A stretch of 64,000 nt of DNA, taken from the NCBI RefSeq assembly GCF_037076565.1, contig NZ_AP029028.1, positions 3,658,001 through 3,722,000 of the forward strand. Reading direction: 5' to 3'. The notes below the pieces were generated by a model that had not been told where the DNA came from, did not search any database, and saw nothing but the letters and a program-made list of their open reading frames with translations. The position numbers were made by a program, and so were the translations under genes. This stretch comes from Herbaspirillum sp. DW155. Lineage in GTDB: Bacteria; Pseudomonadota; Gammaproteobacteria; Burkholderiales; Burkholderiaceae_D. Positions 10,523 through 19,054 of this stretch are shown in pieces. Each line of letters begins with the position of its first letter. The first letter of the stretch is position 1.

Positions 10523-12010
10523 TCAGCGGCGCGGCACCAGGAAGACGGCCTTTTCGCTGACATGCAATGCGGGCTGATCCTCAGCCTGCAATTCGATATG
10601 AATCTTGTTGGAGCCTGACTCGCCTGCGCCATGAGGCGCCCTCACCCGCACCGGCACCATCAGGGTCTGGGTGGCGGCCAGTTCGATGGGGCCGGCCGGA
10701 TCGACGGTCAGTCCTTCGATGCCGCTGGCGCTGATGCGATAGCGATGGCCGCGTTCATCGGTGTTGATGACCTGCAGGCGGTAGACGTTTTCGATGATGC
10801 CGTCTTCCACTTCGCGGCCCATGGAGCCCCGGTCGCGGATGACGTCCAGCTTCAGCGGTGTACGCACCACCAGCGAACCCAGGAACAGGCTGATGACCGT
10901 GCCCAGGATGGCGGTATAGATCAGGATGCGCGGACGGAACAGGCGGCGCCGGATTTCCGGCGTGGAGAAGCCCTGCTCGATGGCGTTCTCGGTGGAATAG
11001 CGGATCAGGCCGCGCGGGCGGTCGATCTTGTCCATCACGCTGTCGCAGGCATCCACGCAGGCTGCGCAACCGATGCACATGTATTGCAGGCCCTGGCGGA
11101 TGTCGATGCCGGTCGGGCAGACCTGGACGCACATGGTGCAGTCGATGCAATCCCCGGCCTTGCTGCCCTCCTTCAACCTGGCCGCCTTGGCCACCGGCAT
11201 GCGCGGCTCGCCCCGGGCATCGTCATAGGTGATGACCAGCGAGTCGCGGTCGAACATGGCGCTCTGGAAGCGTGCATACGGGCACATGTACTTGCACACC
11301 TGCTCGCGCATCCAGCCGGCATTGCCGTAGGTGGCGAAGGCGTAGAAGACGATCCAGAAGCTCTCCCACGGCCCGAGTGCGAAGCGGCCGATTTCCGGCA
11401 GCAGATCACGGATGGGCGAGAAGTAGCCGACGAAGCTGATGCCGGTCCACAGGGCCACGCTGGCCCAGGCGAAGTGCTTGGCGGACTTGCGCCAGAGCTT
11501 GTCGAACGACCAGGGCTGGCGGTCCAGGCGCATGCGGGCGCTGCGGTTGCCTTCGATGCGGCGTTCGATCCAGAGGAAGATCTCGGTATAGACCGTCTGC
11601 GGACAGGCATAGCCGCACCACACGCGACCGGCGATGGCCGTGAAGAGGAACAGGCTGAAGGCGCAAATGATCAGCAGCGCGGCCAGCCAGATGAAGTCCT
11701 GCGGCCACAGCACCAGGCCGAACAGGTAGAACTTGCGCGCGGCCAGGTCGAACAGCACGGCCTGGCGCCCGTTCCAGTTGATCCACGGCAGGCCGTAGAA
11801 GACCAGCTGGGTCAGGAACACGCACAACCAGCGCAGGCTGGCGAAACGTCCCTGGATCTCACGCGGATAAATTTGCTCACGGGCGGCATACATGCGCACG
11901 ACGGCGTAATCGTCCTTGCCGTCCTTGCTGCCTTGGTCCCGCTGCGCATCAGCCTGGGGCGGCGGGTCCCCTTCCTTGCCCTGCCTGGGTGTCATTGCGG
12001 CCTTGTTCAT
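10523..12010 (-). CDS. ccoG: CcoG/RdxA/FixG cbb3 accessory ferredoxin-like protein
   Basis: Membrane protein of 495 aa with 5-6 helices and two [4Fe-4S] cluster motifs, CIDCTMCVQVCP and CIGCAACVDAC. A CxxxCP-type motif GYACPQT is conserved in the membrane domain, and the C-terminal Ig-like domain is characteristic of FixG. CcoG is a cupric reductase that supplies Cu(I) to the oxidase. The annotated ATG lacks a strong ribosome site; an internal Met at residue 6 has a better spaced AAGG. Confidence 0.93.
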   Translation of the reverse strand: MNKAAMTPRQGKEGDPPPQADAQRDQGSKDGKDDYAVVRMYAAREQIYPREIQGRFASLRWLCVFLTQLVFYGLPWINWNGRQAVLFDLAARKFYLFGLVLWPQDFIWLAALLIICAFSLFLFTAIAGRVWCGYACPQTVYTEIFLWIERRIEGNRSARMRLDRQPWSFDKLWRKSAKHFAWASVALWTGISFVGYFSPIRDLLPEIGRFALGPWESFWIVFYAFATYGNAGWMREQVCKYMCPYARFQSAMFDRDSLVITYDDARGEPRMPVAKAARLKEGSKAGDCIDCTMCVQVCPTGIDIRQGLQYMCIGCAACVDACDSVMDKIDRPRGLIRYSTENAIEQGFSTPEIRRRLFRPRILIYTAILGTVISLFLGSLVVRTPLKLDVIRDRGSMGREVEDGIIENVYRLQVINTDERGHRYRISASGIEGLTVDPAGPIELAATQTLMVPVRVRAPHGAGESGSNKIHIELQAEDQPALHVSEKAVFLVPRR

Positions 12011-12095
12011 GATCTTGCCTGCTCTGCTTTCGCTCTCTGTTGTGCGCCCCTTGGCCGGGCGCGGCCATCATGGTCATGATGGCCTTCACGAAGAA

Positions 12096-12136
12096 CGCCG
12101 GGGCCGCGCAGATCTGTGTCTGCGTCGGCCCCGGCG
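12096..12136 (-). other. Long GC-rich hairpin in the ccoP-ccoG spacer
   Basis: A 17-bp stem with one bulge joins 12096-12112 and 12119-12136 (CGCCGGGGCCG with CGGCCCCGGCG, extended by CGCAGA/TCTGCG). The loop is 6 bases. It lies in the 149-bp spacer between ccoP and ccoG. No proper U-tract follows on either strand, so it looks like an mRNA-processing or stabilising element, or a partial terminator that lowers ccoGH expression relative to ccoNOQP. Confidence 0.6.
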
Positions 12137-12159
12137 CGGGTTCAACTGCACATGCCGTG

Positions 12160-13092
12160 TTACTTCGCAGCGGCGTTGCTGGGCTTGTTGGACAAGCTCC
12201 AGACATAGGCTGCCAGCACGTGCACCTTGGGTTCACCGAGGAATTCGCCAAACGCCGGCATGGTGTTGTCGCGGCCCTTGTTGATGGTTTCCTTGATGGT
12301 GTCGATGCTGCCGCCATAGAGCCAGATCTTGTCGCTCAGGTTGGGCGCACCGATGGTCTGGTTACCCACGCCGCCAGCGCCGTGGCAGGCCGCGCAAGCC
12401 GCGAACTTGGGCTTGCCCAGCTCGGCCTTGATCGGATCATGGGCGGAACCGGACAGGCTCAGCACGTAGTTGGCGACGTTATCGACGTCCTGGGCGCTGC
12501 CCACCGCCGCAGCCATGGGCGGCATGACACCGTGACGACCCTTGAGGATGGTTTCCTTGATGATCTCGGGGGTACCGCCATGCAGCCAGTCGTTGTCGGT
12601 CAGGTTGGGGAAGCCCTTGTTGCCGCGCGCATCCGAACCGTGGCACTGCGCGCAGTAGGTCAGGAACAGACGCTCGCCGATGGCATGAGCCTGCGGGTCG
12701 GCAGCCACCACCTTCAGGTCTTGCTTGAGGTAGCTGTCGAAGAGCGGTCCGTACTTGGCTTCAGCCTGCTTGACGTCGGCATCGTGCTCGCTGGTGGAAT
12801 GCCAGCCCAGAGTGCCGGGCAGGTTGCCCAGGCCGGGGTAAGCGATCAGGTAGCCCACCGAGAAGAAGATGGTCAGGTAGAACAGCCACATCCACCAGCG
12901 TGGCAGCGGGTTGTTCAGTTCGGTCAGGTCTTCGTCCCAGACGTGGCCGGTGGTCGAACCGGCGACGGGCTGGTCGCCCTTCTTGACCTTCCAGCTGGAC
13001 TGCTGCCACAGCAGCAGCGCGCAGCCGGCGATGCCCAGCACGGTCAGGACGATGATCCAGAGGTTCCAGAAACCATTGGTGAAATCAGCCAT
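12160..13092 (-). CDS. ccoP: cbb3 cytochrome c oxidase subunit III (diheme)
   Basis: Membrane-anchored diheme cytochrome c that feeds electrons to CcoO/CcoN. It has 310 aa: two N-terminal hydrophobic segments (10-30 and 66-86), then two c-type heme sites, CAQCH (147-151) and CAACH (233-237), each with a distal Met in GVMPPM or TMPAFG. The start MADFTNGFWN is set by GGAGG and overlaps the end of ccoQ by 8 bases. Confidence 0.95.
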   Translation of the reverse strand: MADFTNGFWNLWIIVLTVLGIAGCALLLWQQSSWKVKKGDQPVAGSTTGHVWDEDLTELNNPLPRWWMWLFYLTIFFSVGYLIAYPGLGNLPGTLGWHSTSEHDADVKQAEAKYGPLFDSYLKQDLKVVAADPQAHAIGERLFLTYCAQCHGSDARGNKGFPNLTDNDWLHGGTPEIIKETILKGRHGVMPPMAAAVGSAQDVDNVANYVLSLSGSAHDPIKAELGKPKFAACAACHGAGGVGNQTIGAPNLSDKIWLYGGSIDTIKETINKGRDNTMPAFGEFLGEPKVHVLAAYVWSLSNKPSNAAAK

Positions 13093-13282
13093 GACGCACC
13101 TCCTTGTCGCTGCTGTCGGCGGCGGCGGGCTGGCCGATGTCGCCATCGGCGAAGGGGATCATCTCGGCTTGCTTGAAGTCAGCGGGCTTGTGGCCGACAT
13201 AGGTCCACCACAGAATGCCGGCAAAGGTGACGAAGCTGATCAGCGTGATCAGGCTGCGTGGATCGGTCAACATTTCAATCAT
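13085..13282 (-). CDS. ccoQ: cbb3 oxidase small subunit CcoQ
   Basis: A 65-aa protein with one transmembrane helix (about 10-28) containing the CcoQ pattern TFAGILWWTYVG and a polar tail. It stabilises the oxidase complex. It starts 4 bases after the ccoO stop and overlaps ccoP. Confidence 0.9.
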   Translation of the reverse strand: MIEMLTDPRSLITLISFVTFAGILWWTYVGHKPADFKQAEMIPFADGDIGQPAAADSSDKEVRHG

Positions 13283-13286
13283 GGTC

Positions 13287-13901
13287 TTATCTCTCCGCCT
13301 TGATCAGGATACCCAGGCCTTGCAGGTAGGCGATCAGCGCATCCTGTTCGGTCTTGCCGACCAGTTCGGCCGGGGCATTCTTGATGTCATCTTCGGTGTA
13401 CGGGTCGCCGATGCGCTTCAGTGCCTTCATGCGCGCAACGATGTCGTAGTTGTCCAGCTTGGCCTGCTCCAGCCACGGGTAGGCCGGCATGTTGGACTCC
13501 GGCACTACATCACGCGGATTGTGCAGGTGGGCGCGATGCCATTCATCGCTGTAACGGCCACCCACGCGGGCCAGGTCCGGACCGGTACGCTTGGAACCCC
13601 ACTGGAAGGGGTGGTCGTAGACCGACTCGCCGGCCACCGAATAGTGGCCATAGCGCTCGGTTTCGGCACGCAGCGGACGGATCATCTGCGAGTGGCAGTT
13701 GTAGCAGCCCTCGCGGATGTAGATGTCGCGGCCTGCCAGGCGCAGGGCCGAGTAGGGCTTCAGGCCAGCGATCGGCTCGGTGGTCGATTTCTGGAAGAAC
13801 AGCGGCACGATCTCGGCCAGGCCACCCACACTGACCACCAGCAGCACCAGGCCAATAAGCAGCCAGGGGTTCTTCTCAATCCATTCATGCGAAAACTTCA
13901 T
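13287..13901 (-). CDS. ccoO: cbb3 cytochrome c oxidase subunit II (monoheme)
   Basis: A 204-aa membrane-anchored cytochrome c. One N-terminal helix (13-35) precedes the heme motif CYNCH (66-70), with the conserved [15 protein letters not shown] region and a distal Met in ESNMPAYPW. The start [10 protein letters not shown] follows a purine-rich GGGGGAAAG site. It lies between ccoN and ccoQ. Confidence 0.95.
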   Translation of the reverse strand: MKFSHEWIEKNPWLLIGLVLLVVSVGGLAEIVPLFFQKSTTEPIAGLKPYSALRLAGRDIYIREGCYNCHSQMIRPLRAETERYGHYSVAGESVYDHPFQWGSKRTGPDLARVGGRYSDEWHRAHLHNPRDVVPESNMPAYPWLEQAKLDNYDIVARMKALKRIGDPYTEDDIKNAPAELVGKTEQDALIAYLQGLGILIKAER

Positions 13902-13913
13902 ACTTTCCCCCAA

Positions 13914-15341
13914 TCAGTGCGCAGCGTTGGTCACGGCAGGAATCGGTGCGACAGCCAGTTCGGTGCCGCGCATGGTGCGCCAGGTGTTGTAGGCCATCAC
14001 CAGCATGCCGGACAGGTACATCAGGCCGCCCATCAGACGAATGATGTAGTACGGATAGGTTGCCTTGACGCCTTCGACGAAGCTGTAGGTCAGGGTGCCG
14101 TCGGCATTGACCGCGCGCCACATCAGGCCCTGCATCACGCCGGCGATCCACATGGCGGCGATGTAGAGCACGATGCCGATGGTGGCGACCCAGAAGTGGA
14201 TCTCGATCAAATCCTTGCTCCACATCTGGGTCTTGCCCGACAGACGCGGAATCAGGTAATACATCGCCCCCATGGTGACGAAGCCGACCCAGCCCAGCGC
14301 GCCGGAGTGCACGTGGCCGATGGTCCAGTCGGTGTAATGGGACAAGGCGTTGACGGTCTTGATGGCCATCATCGGACCTTCGAAGGTGGACATGCCGTAG
14401 AAGGACAGCGAGACCACCAGGAACTTCAGGATGGGATCGGTACGCAACTGGTGCCAGGCGCCCGAGAGCGTCATCATGCCGTTGATCATGCCACCCCAGG
14501 ACGGTGCCAGCAGGATCAGCGAGAACACCATGCCCAGCGATTGCGTCCAGTCAGGCAGCGCGGTGTAGTGCAGATGGTGCGGACCGGCCCACATGTAGGT
14601 GAAGATCAGTGCCCAGAAGTGCACGATCGACAGACGGTAGGAATACACCGGACGGTTGACCTGCTTGGGGATGAAGTAATACATCATGCCCAGGAAGCCG
14701 GCGGTCAGGAAGAAGCCCACCGCATTGTGACCGTACCACCACTGGATCATGGCATCCTGCGCACCGCTGTACATGGAGTACGACTTGGTGAGCGTGGCCG
14801 GCATGGTCATGCCGTTGACGATGTGCAGGATGGCCACGGCGATGATGAAGGCGCCGTAGAACCAGTTCGCCACGTAGATGTGCTTGACCTTGCGCTTGAT
14901 CAGGGTGCCGAAGAACACCACGGCGTAGGCCACCCAGACCACGGCGATGAGGATGGTGATCGGCCACTCCAGCTCGGCGTATTCCTTGCCGCGCGTCAGC
15001 CCCATCGGCAGCGTGATGGCCGCACCGACGATCACCAGTTGCCAGCCCCAGAAGGTGAAGGCTGCGAGGAAGTCGGAGAACAGCCGCACCTGGCAGGTGC
15101 GCTGGACGACGTAATACGAGGTTGCCATCAGCGCGCAGCCGCCGAAGGCAAAGATCACTGCGTTGGTATGCAAGGGACGTAACCGGCCGAAGCTCAGCCA
15201 GGGTATCCCCATGTTCAGTTCGGGCCATGCCAGCTGGGCGGCGATGATCACACCGACCAGCATACCGACTACGCCCCACAGGATGGTCGCCACGGTGAAT
15301 TGGCGCACAACCGTGTAGTTGTAGCTATTTTCTTTGCTCAC
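13914..15341 (-). CDS. ccoN: cbb3 cytochrome c oxidase subunit I
   Basis: Catalytic subunit of the high-affinity proton-pumping terminal oxidase. It has 475 aa and about 12 helices. Heme and copper ligands are seen in [29 protein letters not shown] and [17 protein letters not shown] start ([10 protein letters not shown]) behind GGAGAG is chosen; the open frame extends upstream through the FNR box. It is first in ccoNOQP-ccoGH. FNR box at 15407-15420 lies about 72 bp upstream. Confidence 0.95.
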   Translation of the reverse strand: MSKENSYNYTVVRQFTVATILWGVVGMLVGVIIAAQLAWPELNMGIPWLSFGRLRPLHTNAVIFAFGGCALMATSYYVVQRTCQVRLFSDFLAAFTFWGWQLVIVGAAITLPMGLTRGKEYAELEWPITILIAVVWVAYAVVFFGTLIKRKVKHIYVANWFYGAFIIAVAILHIVNGMTMPATLTKSYSMYSGAQDAMIQWWYGHNAVGFFLTAGFLGMMYYFIPKQVNRPVYSYRLSIVHFWALIFTYMWAGPHHLHYTALPDWTQSLGMVFSLILLAPSWGGMINGMMTLSGAWHQLRTDPILKFLVVSLSFYGMSTFEGPMMAIKTVNALSHYTDWTIGHVHSGALGWVGFVTMGAMYYLIPRLSGKTQMWSKDLIEIHFWVATIGIVLYIAAMWIAGVMQGLMWRAVNADGTLTYSFVEGVKATYPYYIIRLMGGLMYLSGMLVMAYNTWRTMRGTELAVAPIPAVTNAAH

Positions 15342-15406
15342 GAAACTCTCCCCACTATGTTGAGTATTGTTCAATGCGAGCTTACGGAACCTGCACCGGC
15401 AGGGCA

Positions 15407-15420
15407 TTGACGTGTATCAA
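15407..15420 (-). promoter_or_regulatory. FNR box upstream of ccoN, with a second weaker box at 15448-15461
   Basis: TTGAC-GTGT-ATCAA departs from the FNR consensus by one base. A second site CTGAC-CGCG-ATCAA lies 41 bp further upstream at 15448-15461. The paired spacing suggests cooperative FNR activation of ccoNOQP. The sites lie between ccoN and ccoS, so ccoN has its own promoter. Confidence 0.75.
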
Positions 15421-15494
15421 GTGGGAACGGGCTTGGGCAAAAACTAACTGACCGCGATCAAAAAACATCACGCAGCGGTGCTTGAAATGAAGCT

Positions 15495-15668
15495 TCAGGG
15501 AAGGTCCGGGCGGTGCTGCTCGGGTGTCGTATCGTCATCGTTGAGGATACGCATGGCCGGCCCTTCGAGGTCATCGAACTGACCGCCGTCGGAGGCGCGG
15601 AAGAACACCCAGATCGCCAGGAAGACCAGCAAGGTGCTCAGCGGAATGAGCAGGTAGAGCGCTTCCAT
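15495..15668 (-). CDS. ccoS: CcoS cbb3 oxidase maturation protein
   Basis: A 57-aa single-helix membrane protein (MEALYLLIPLSTLLVFLAIW) with the CcoS pattern FFRASDGGQFDDLEGPAMRIL. It is needed for cofactor insertion into the oxidase. The ATG overlaps the ccoI stop (TGATG) and has an AGGAGG ribosome site. Confidence 0.92.
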   Translation of the reverse strand: MEALYLLIPLSTLLVFLAIWVFFRASDGGQFDDLEGPAMRILNDDDTTPEQHRPDLP

Positions 15669-18184
15669 CAGGCTCCTCCTGCCAGCGCGGGCTGGCCTGC
15701 AGCAGCGGGGGCAGGCACCGGCTCCGCCACGCGTGTGGCGCGGCTCAGGCGCAAGGCATTGCCGACCACCAGCAGGGAGCTGGCCGACATGCCCACGGCC
15801 GACATCCACGGATCGAGCAAACCGAAGGCGGCGGCCGGAATGGCGAGGAAGTTGTAGACGCTGGCCCACACCAGGTTCTGGCGCACGATGCGCATGGTGC
15901 GCCGGGCCATGTGCGCGCACTGCGCCACGGCCGCGAGGCGGTCGCTCATGATGACGGCATCGGCACTGACCTGGGCCAGCGCCGCGCCCTTGCCCATGGC
16001 AAAGGAAACGTCACCGGCGCGCAGCATGGCCGCATCATTGATGCCATCGCCAACGATGGCCACCACCGCCCCACCCTGCTGCAATTCGCGCACCACCTCC
16101 AGCTTGCGCTGCGGCGTGCAGCCGGCGATCACTTCGCGGATGCCCACGGTCGCGGCCACCTCGGCGCAGACCTCGGGCTGGTCGCCACTGAGCAGGATCA
16201 CGCGCAAGCCCTGCGCGCGGAAAGCCGCGACGGTTTGTACCGCATCCGCACGCAGTGCATCGGCCAGATCGAAGCGCGCCAGCCAGCCGCTGCTGTTGCC
16301 CAGGTAGACCGAACCGGCTGCCGCCGAAGCGGGCTGGCTCAGTGCGGGCGGGATGACATCGCCGGCGATCTCGGCCACGAAACGGCGCGCGCCGAGACGA
16401 TACGGCACGCCATCGATGAGGCAGTGCATGCCGGCGCCGGTGACCGAACCGAGCTGTGCGACCTCGCAGGCGGCGATGCTGCGGCGCTCGGCCTCCTCCA
16501 CCAGCGCCCTGGCCAGCGGATGCAGGCTGCCGCGCTCCATGGCGGCAGCCAGTGACAGCGCGCGCTCTTGGGGAATGCTGCTCCAGAGGGCCGTCAGCTG
16601 CGGCCGGCCCTGGGTGAGCGTGCCGGTCTTGTCGAACAGGATGGTATCGGCGCGCTGCAGGGTTTCCAGCACGTTACCGCGCACCACCAGGGTACCTTCG
16701 CGCAACAGGCGGTCGGTCGCTGCCGCCAGGGCCGAAGGCGTGGCCAGCGACAGCGCGCACGGGCAGGACACCACCAGCACGGCGATGGCCGTGGCCCAGG
16801 CGCGGGAAGGATCGATCATATGCCACGCCACGAAGGTGATGGCCGCCAACAGCAGCAAGGCCACCACGAAGCGCGACGCCACCACATCGGCCCACTGGGC
16901 CAGGGCCGGCTTGCCCTGCCCGGCCTGTTCGGCCAGGCGGGTGATGGCGGCCAGTGTGCTGTCGCGGGTACTGCGCACCACGCGCAGCAACACCGGCTGG
17001 CTCAGGTTGACGGCACCACCGGGCGCTTCCTGGCCGAGCTGGAAAGTCTGCGGGCGGCTCTCGCCGGACAGCAGCGCCAGGTCCAGTTCGGCCACACCTT
17101 CGATCAGGCAGGCATCGGCGGCGATGGTATCGCCGGGCCGGACCAGGATCACGTCGCCGGCCTGCAATTGCGCAGCCGCCACCAAGCTCGTCTCGCGTTG
17201 TTGCGGATAGTCACGCAACACCAGCGCCGAGGCCGGGAAAGCCTGCTGCATGCGTTCCAGCGCCGCGGCCGACTTGCGTCTTGCCGCCGTCTCCAGGTAA
17301 CGACTGGCCAGCAGCAGGAAGATGAACATGCTCACGCTATCGAACCAGATCTCGCCCTCGCCGCGCCAGGTGGCGATGGCGCTGCCGGTGAACGCGGCGG
17401 CGATGCCGATGGCTACCGGCAGGTCCATGCCCGGCGAGCGCGCGCGCAAGCCGGCCCAGGCACCGGTGAAGAACGGCAGGGCCGAATAGAACACGGCGGG
17501 AATGGTCAGGAACAGGCTGGCCCAGCGCATCAGCGCCATCATGTCGGGATCGATGCCTTCATGGGTCATGTAGACCGGGATGGCATACATCATTACCTGC
17601 ATCATCGACAGTCCGGCGATGAACAACTGACGGAACAGTCGGCGTGAGGCACGGCGCGCCTGCTCGCCCTGGCGCAGCGGATCGAAGGGATAGGCGGTAT
17701 AGCCCAGACCATGCAGGCCGCGCAGGATGGACGAGGTGGAACATTGATCCGGATCGCGGCGGATATGCAGGCGGGCACTGGCCACATTGAGCTCGGCCAT
17801 TTCGATGCCGGGCAGGCGCGCCAGATATTTTTCGATCAGCCAGACGCAGGCAGCGCAGCGCAAGCCATCGATGGAGAGCACCAGCTCGCTGGCCTGGTCA
17901 TCGCTGGCAGCAGCAACACCATCGGCTGGCTGCGCCGGCAGATCCAGCAGGGCCAGCTCGGGGGGCAGCAATTGTTCGGGATCGACGCGCGCAGAGGGAA
18001 CGGTGCGGCGCAGGTAGAAATCTTCACATCCGCTATCGACGATGAGTCGGGCCACGCTCTGGCAACCCACGCAGCACAGCTCGCGCGTAGCGCCGCCGAT
18101 GTCCAGCGTCCAGGACTGGCCGGATGGCACCGGCTGGCCGCAGTGGAAACACAGGCTCGCCTTTGTATTTTCTTCATTGACCAT
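15668..18184 (-). CDS. ccoI: CcoI/FixI copper-exporting P1B-type ATPase
   Basis: Pumps Cu(I) to the periplasm for assembly of the CcoN copper site. It has 838 aa: an N-terminal Cys-rich domain (CFHCGQP and CCVGCQS), an HMA domain with CAAC, eight expected helices, the CPC ion-binding motif in SCPCALSLATPSA, the phosphorylated Asp in DKTGTLTQG and the hinge GDGINDAAML. The start MVNEENTKAS follows the TauE-like gene by 2 bases; an upstream in-frame extension to 18991 is only overlap with that gene. Confidence 0.94.
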   Translation of the reverse strand: MVNEENTKASLCFHCGQPVPSGQSWTLDIGGATRELCCVGCQSVARLIVDSGCEDFYLRRTVPSARVDPEQLLPPELALLDLPAQPADGVAAASDDQASELVLSIDGLRCAACVWLIEKYLARLPGIEMAELNVASARLHIRRDPDQCSTSSILRGLHGLGYTAYPFDPLRQGEQARRASRRLFRQLFIAGLSMMQVMMYAIPVYMTHEGIDPDMMALMRWASLFLTIPAVFYSALPFFTGAWAGLRARSPGMDLPVAIGIAAAFTGSAIATWRGEGEIWFDSVSMFIFLLLASRYLETAARRKSAAALERMQQAFPASALVLRDYPQQRETSLVAAAQLQAGDVILVRPGDTIAADACLIEGVAELDLALLSGESRPQTFQLGQEAPGGAVNLSQPVLLRVVRSTRDSTLAAITRLAEQAGQGKPALAQWADVVASRFVVALLLLAAITFVAWHMIDPSRAWATAIAVLVVSCPCALSLATPSALAAATDRLLREGTLVVRGNVLETLQRADTILFDKTGTLTQGRPQLTALWSSIPQERALSLAAAMERGSLHPLARALVEEAERRSIAACEVAQLGSVTGAGMHCLIDGVPYRLGARRFVAEIAGDVIPPALSQPASAAAGSVYLGNSSGWLARFDLADALRADAVQTVAAFRAQGLRVILLSGDQPEVCAEVAATVGIREVIAGCTPQRKLEVVRELQQGGAVVAIVGDGINDAAMLRAGDVSFAMGKGAALAQVSADAVIMSDRLAAVAQCAHMARRTMRIVRQNLVWASVYNFLAIPAAAFGLLDPWMSAVGMSASSLLVVGNALRLSRATRVAEPVPAPAAAGQPALAGGA

Positions 18185-18186
18185 GC

Positions 18187-19038
18187 TCAGCCTCCATGCA
18201 CCGGACTGACACAGAACACATCGATCCAGCCACGGGCGATGCCCAGGCCACCGATCTCGGCGGCGCGCAACAAGCCCAGCAGGCCGAAGGCCAGTACCAC
18301 CACCCCGGCACTGCGCCGCACCCAGGGCCGCGCCGCCAGCTGGCGCAGGCGTGCAACCGAAAGTCCGGCCGCCAGCAGCACGGGCAAGGTTCCGGCACCG
18401 AAGGCCAACATGGTCAGCGCACCCTGCACGGCACTGCCGGCCATAAGCGCGGTAAGCAAGGCGCTGTAGACCATCCCGCACGGCAGCCAGCCCCACAGGC
18501 TGCCCAGCAGCAGCGCCTTGGCTGGCGTATCGACCGGCACCAGCCGCGCCGCGTGCGGACGCAGGCGCGCCCACAGGCCGCTGCCCAGCTGCTCCATGCG
18601 CGACATGCCGCTCCACCACTGGGTGAGATACAGCCCCAGCAGGATCAGCACCAGGTTGGTCATGACGTAGGCCACCTTCTGCGCCGGCGCCATCCAGCCC
18701 AGCACGTCGGCACCACGCAGCAGGCCGGCGGCGATGCCACCGGCCAGGGCACCGGCCAGCGCGTAGCTGGACAGGCGGCCGAGGTTGTAGCCGAGCACGC
18801 GCACCAGGTCCTGCCCGAAGGCATGTACCTGGGCGGGCCCGGCGATATGAAGCGGAATGATGCGATGAACGGGACGGCCCTGCGGCACCGCCAGCGCGGC
18901 CTGAGCCGGCGCCTGTACGGGAACGGCGGACGCACGGGCCGGTCCGGCCGAACTGAGTGCGCCGACGATGCCGCCGCACATGCCGATGCAATGGACGCTG
19001 CCCATCAGGCCTACCAGGAAGATCGGCAGCAGGTTCAC
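18187..19038 (-). CDS. TauE/SafE-DsbD_2 (UreH-like) membrane protein in the cbb3 biogenesis block
   Basis: A 283-aa polytopic membrane protein. Conserved Cys pairs occur in MGSVHCIGMCGGI near the N-terminus and GWLPCGMVYSAL in the middle, the pattern of the DsbD_2/UreH-like family. The GTG start follows GGAG. It lies 2 bases before ccoI and 16 bases after hemN. Homologs at this site in Betaproteobacteria are often annotated sulfite exporters, but the location points to thiol or copper handling during cbb3 assembly. That role is inference. Confidence 0.82.
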   Translation of the reverse strand: MNLLPIFLVGLMGSVHCIGMCGGIVGALSSAGPARASAVPVQAPAQAALAVPQGRPVHRIIPLHIAGPAQVHAFGQDLVRVLGYNLGRLSSYALAGALAGGIAAGLLRGADVLGWMAPAQKVAYVMTNLVLILLGLYLTQWWSGMSRMEQLGSGLWARLRPHAARLVPVDTPAKALLLGSLWGWLPCGMVYSALLTALMAGSAVQGALTMLAFGAGTLPVLLAAGLSVARLRQLAARPWVRRSAGVVVLAFGLLGLLRAAEIGGLGIARGWIDVFCVSPVHGG

Positions 19039-19054
19039 GTGCGCTCCGCCCGGC

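Noticed and set aside
15668..18991. One long minus-strand frame that joins the TauE-like and CcoI regions
   Set aside because: Residues before MVNEENTKAS are an out-of-frame reading of the TauE-like gene and have no domain content; the true start is at 18184.
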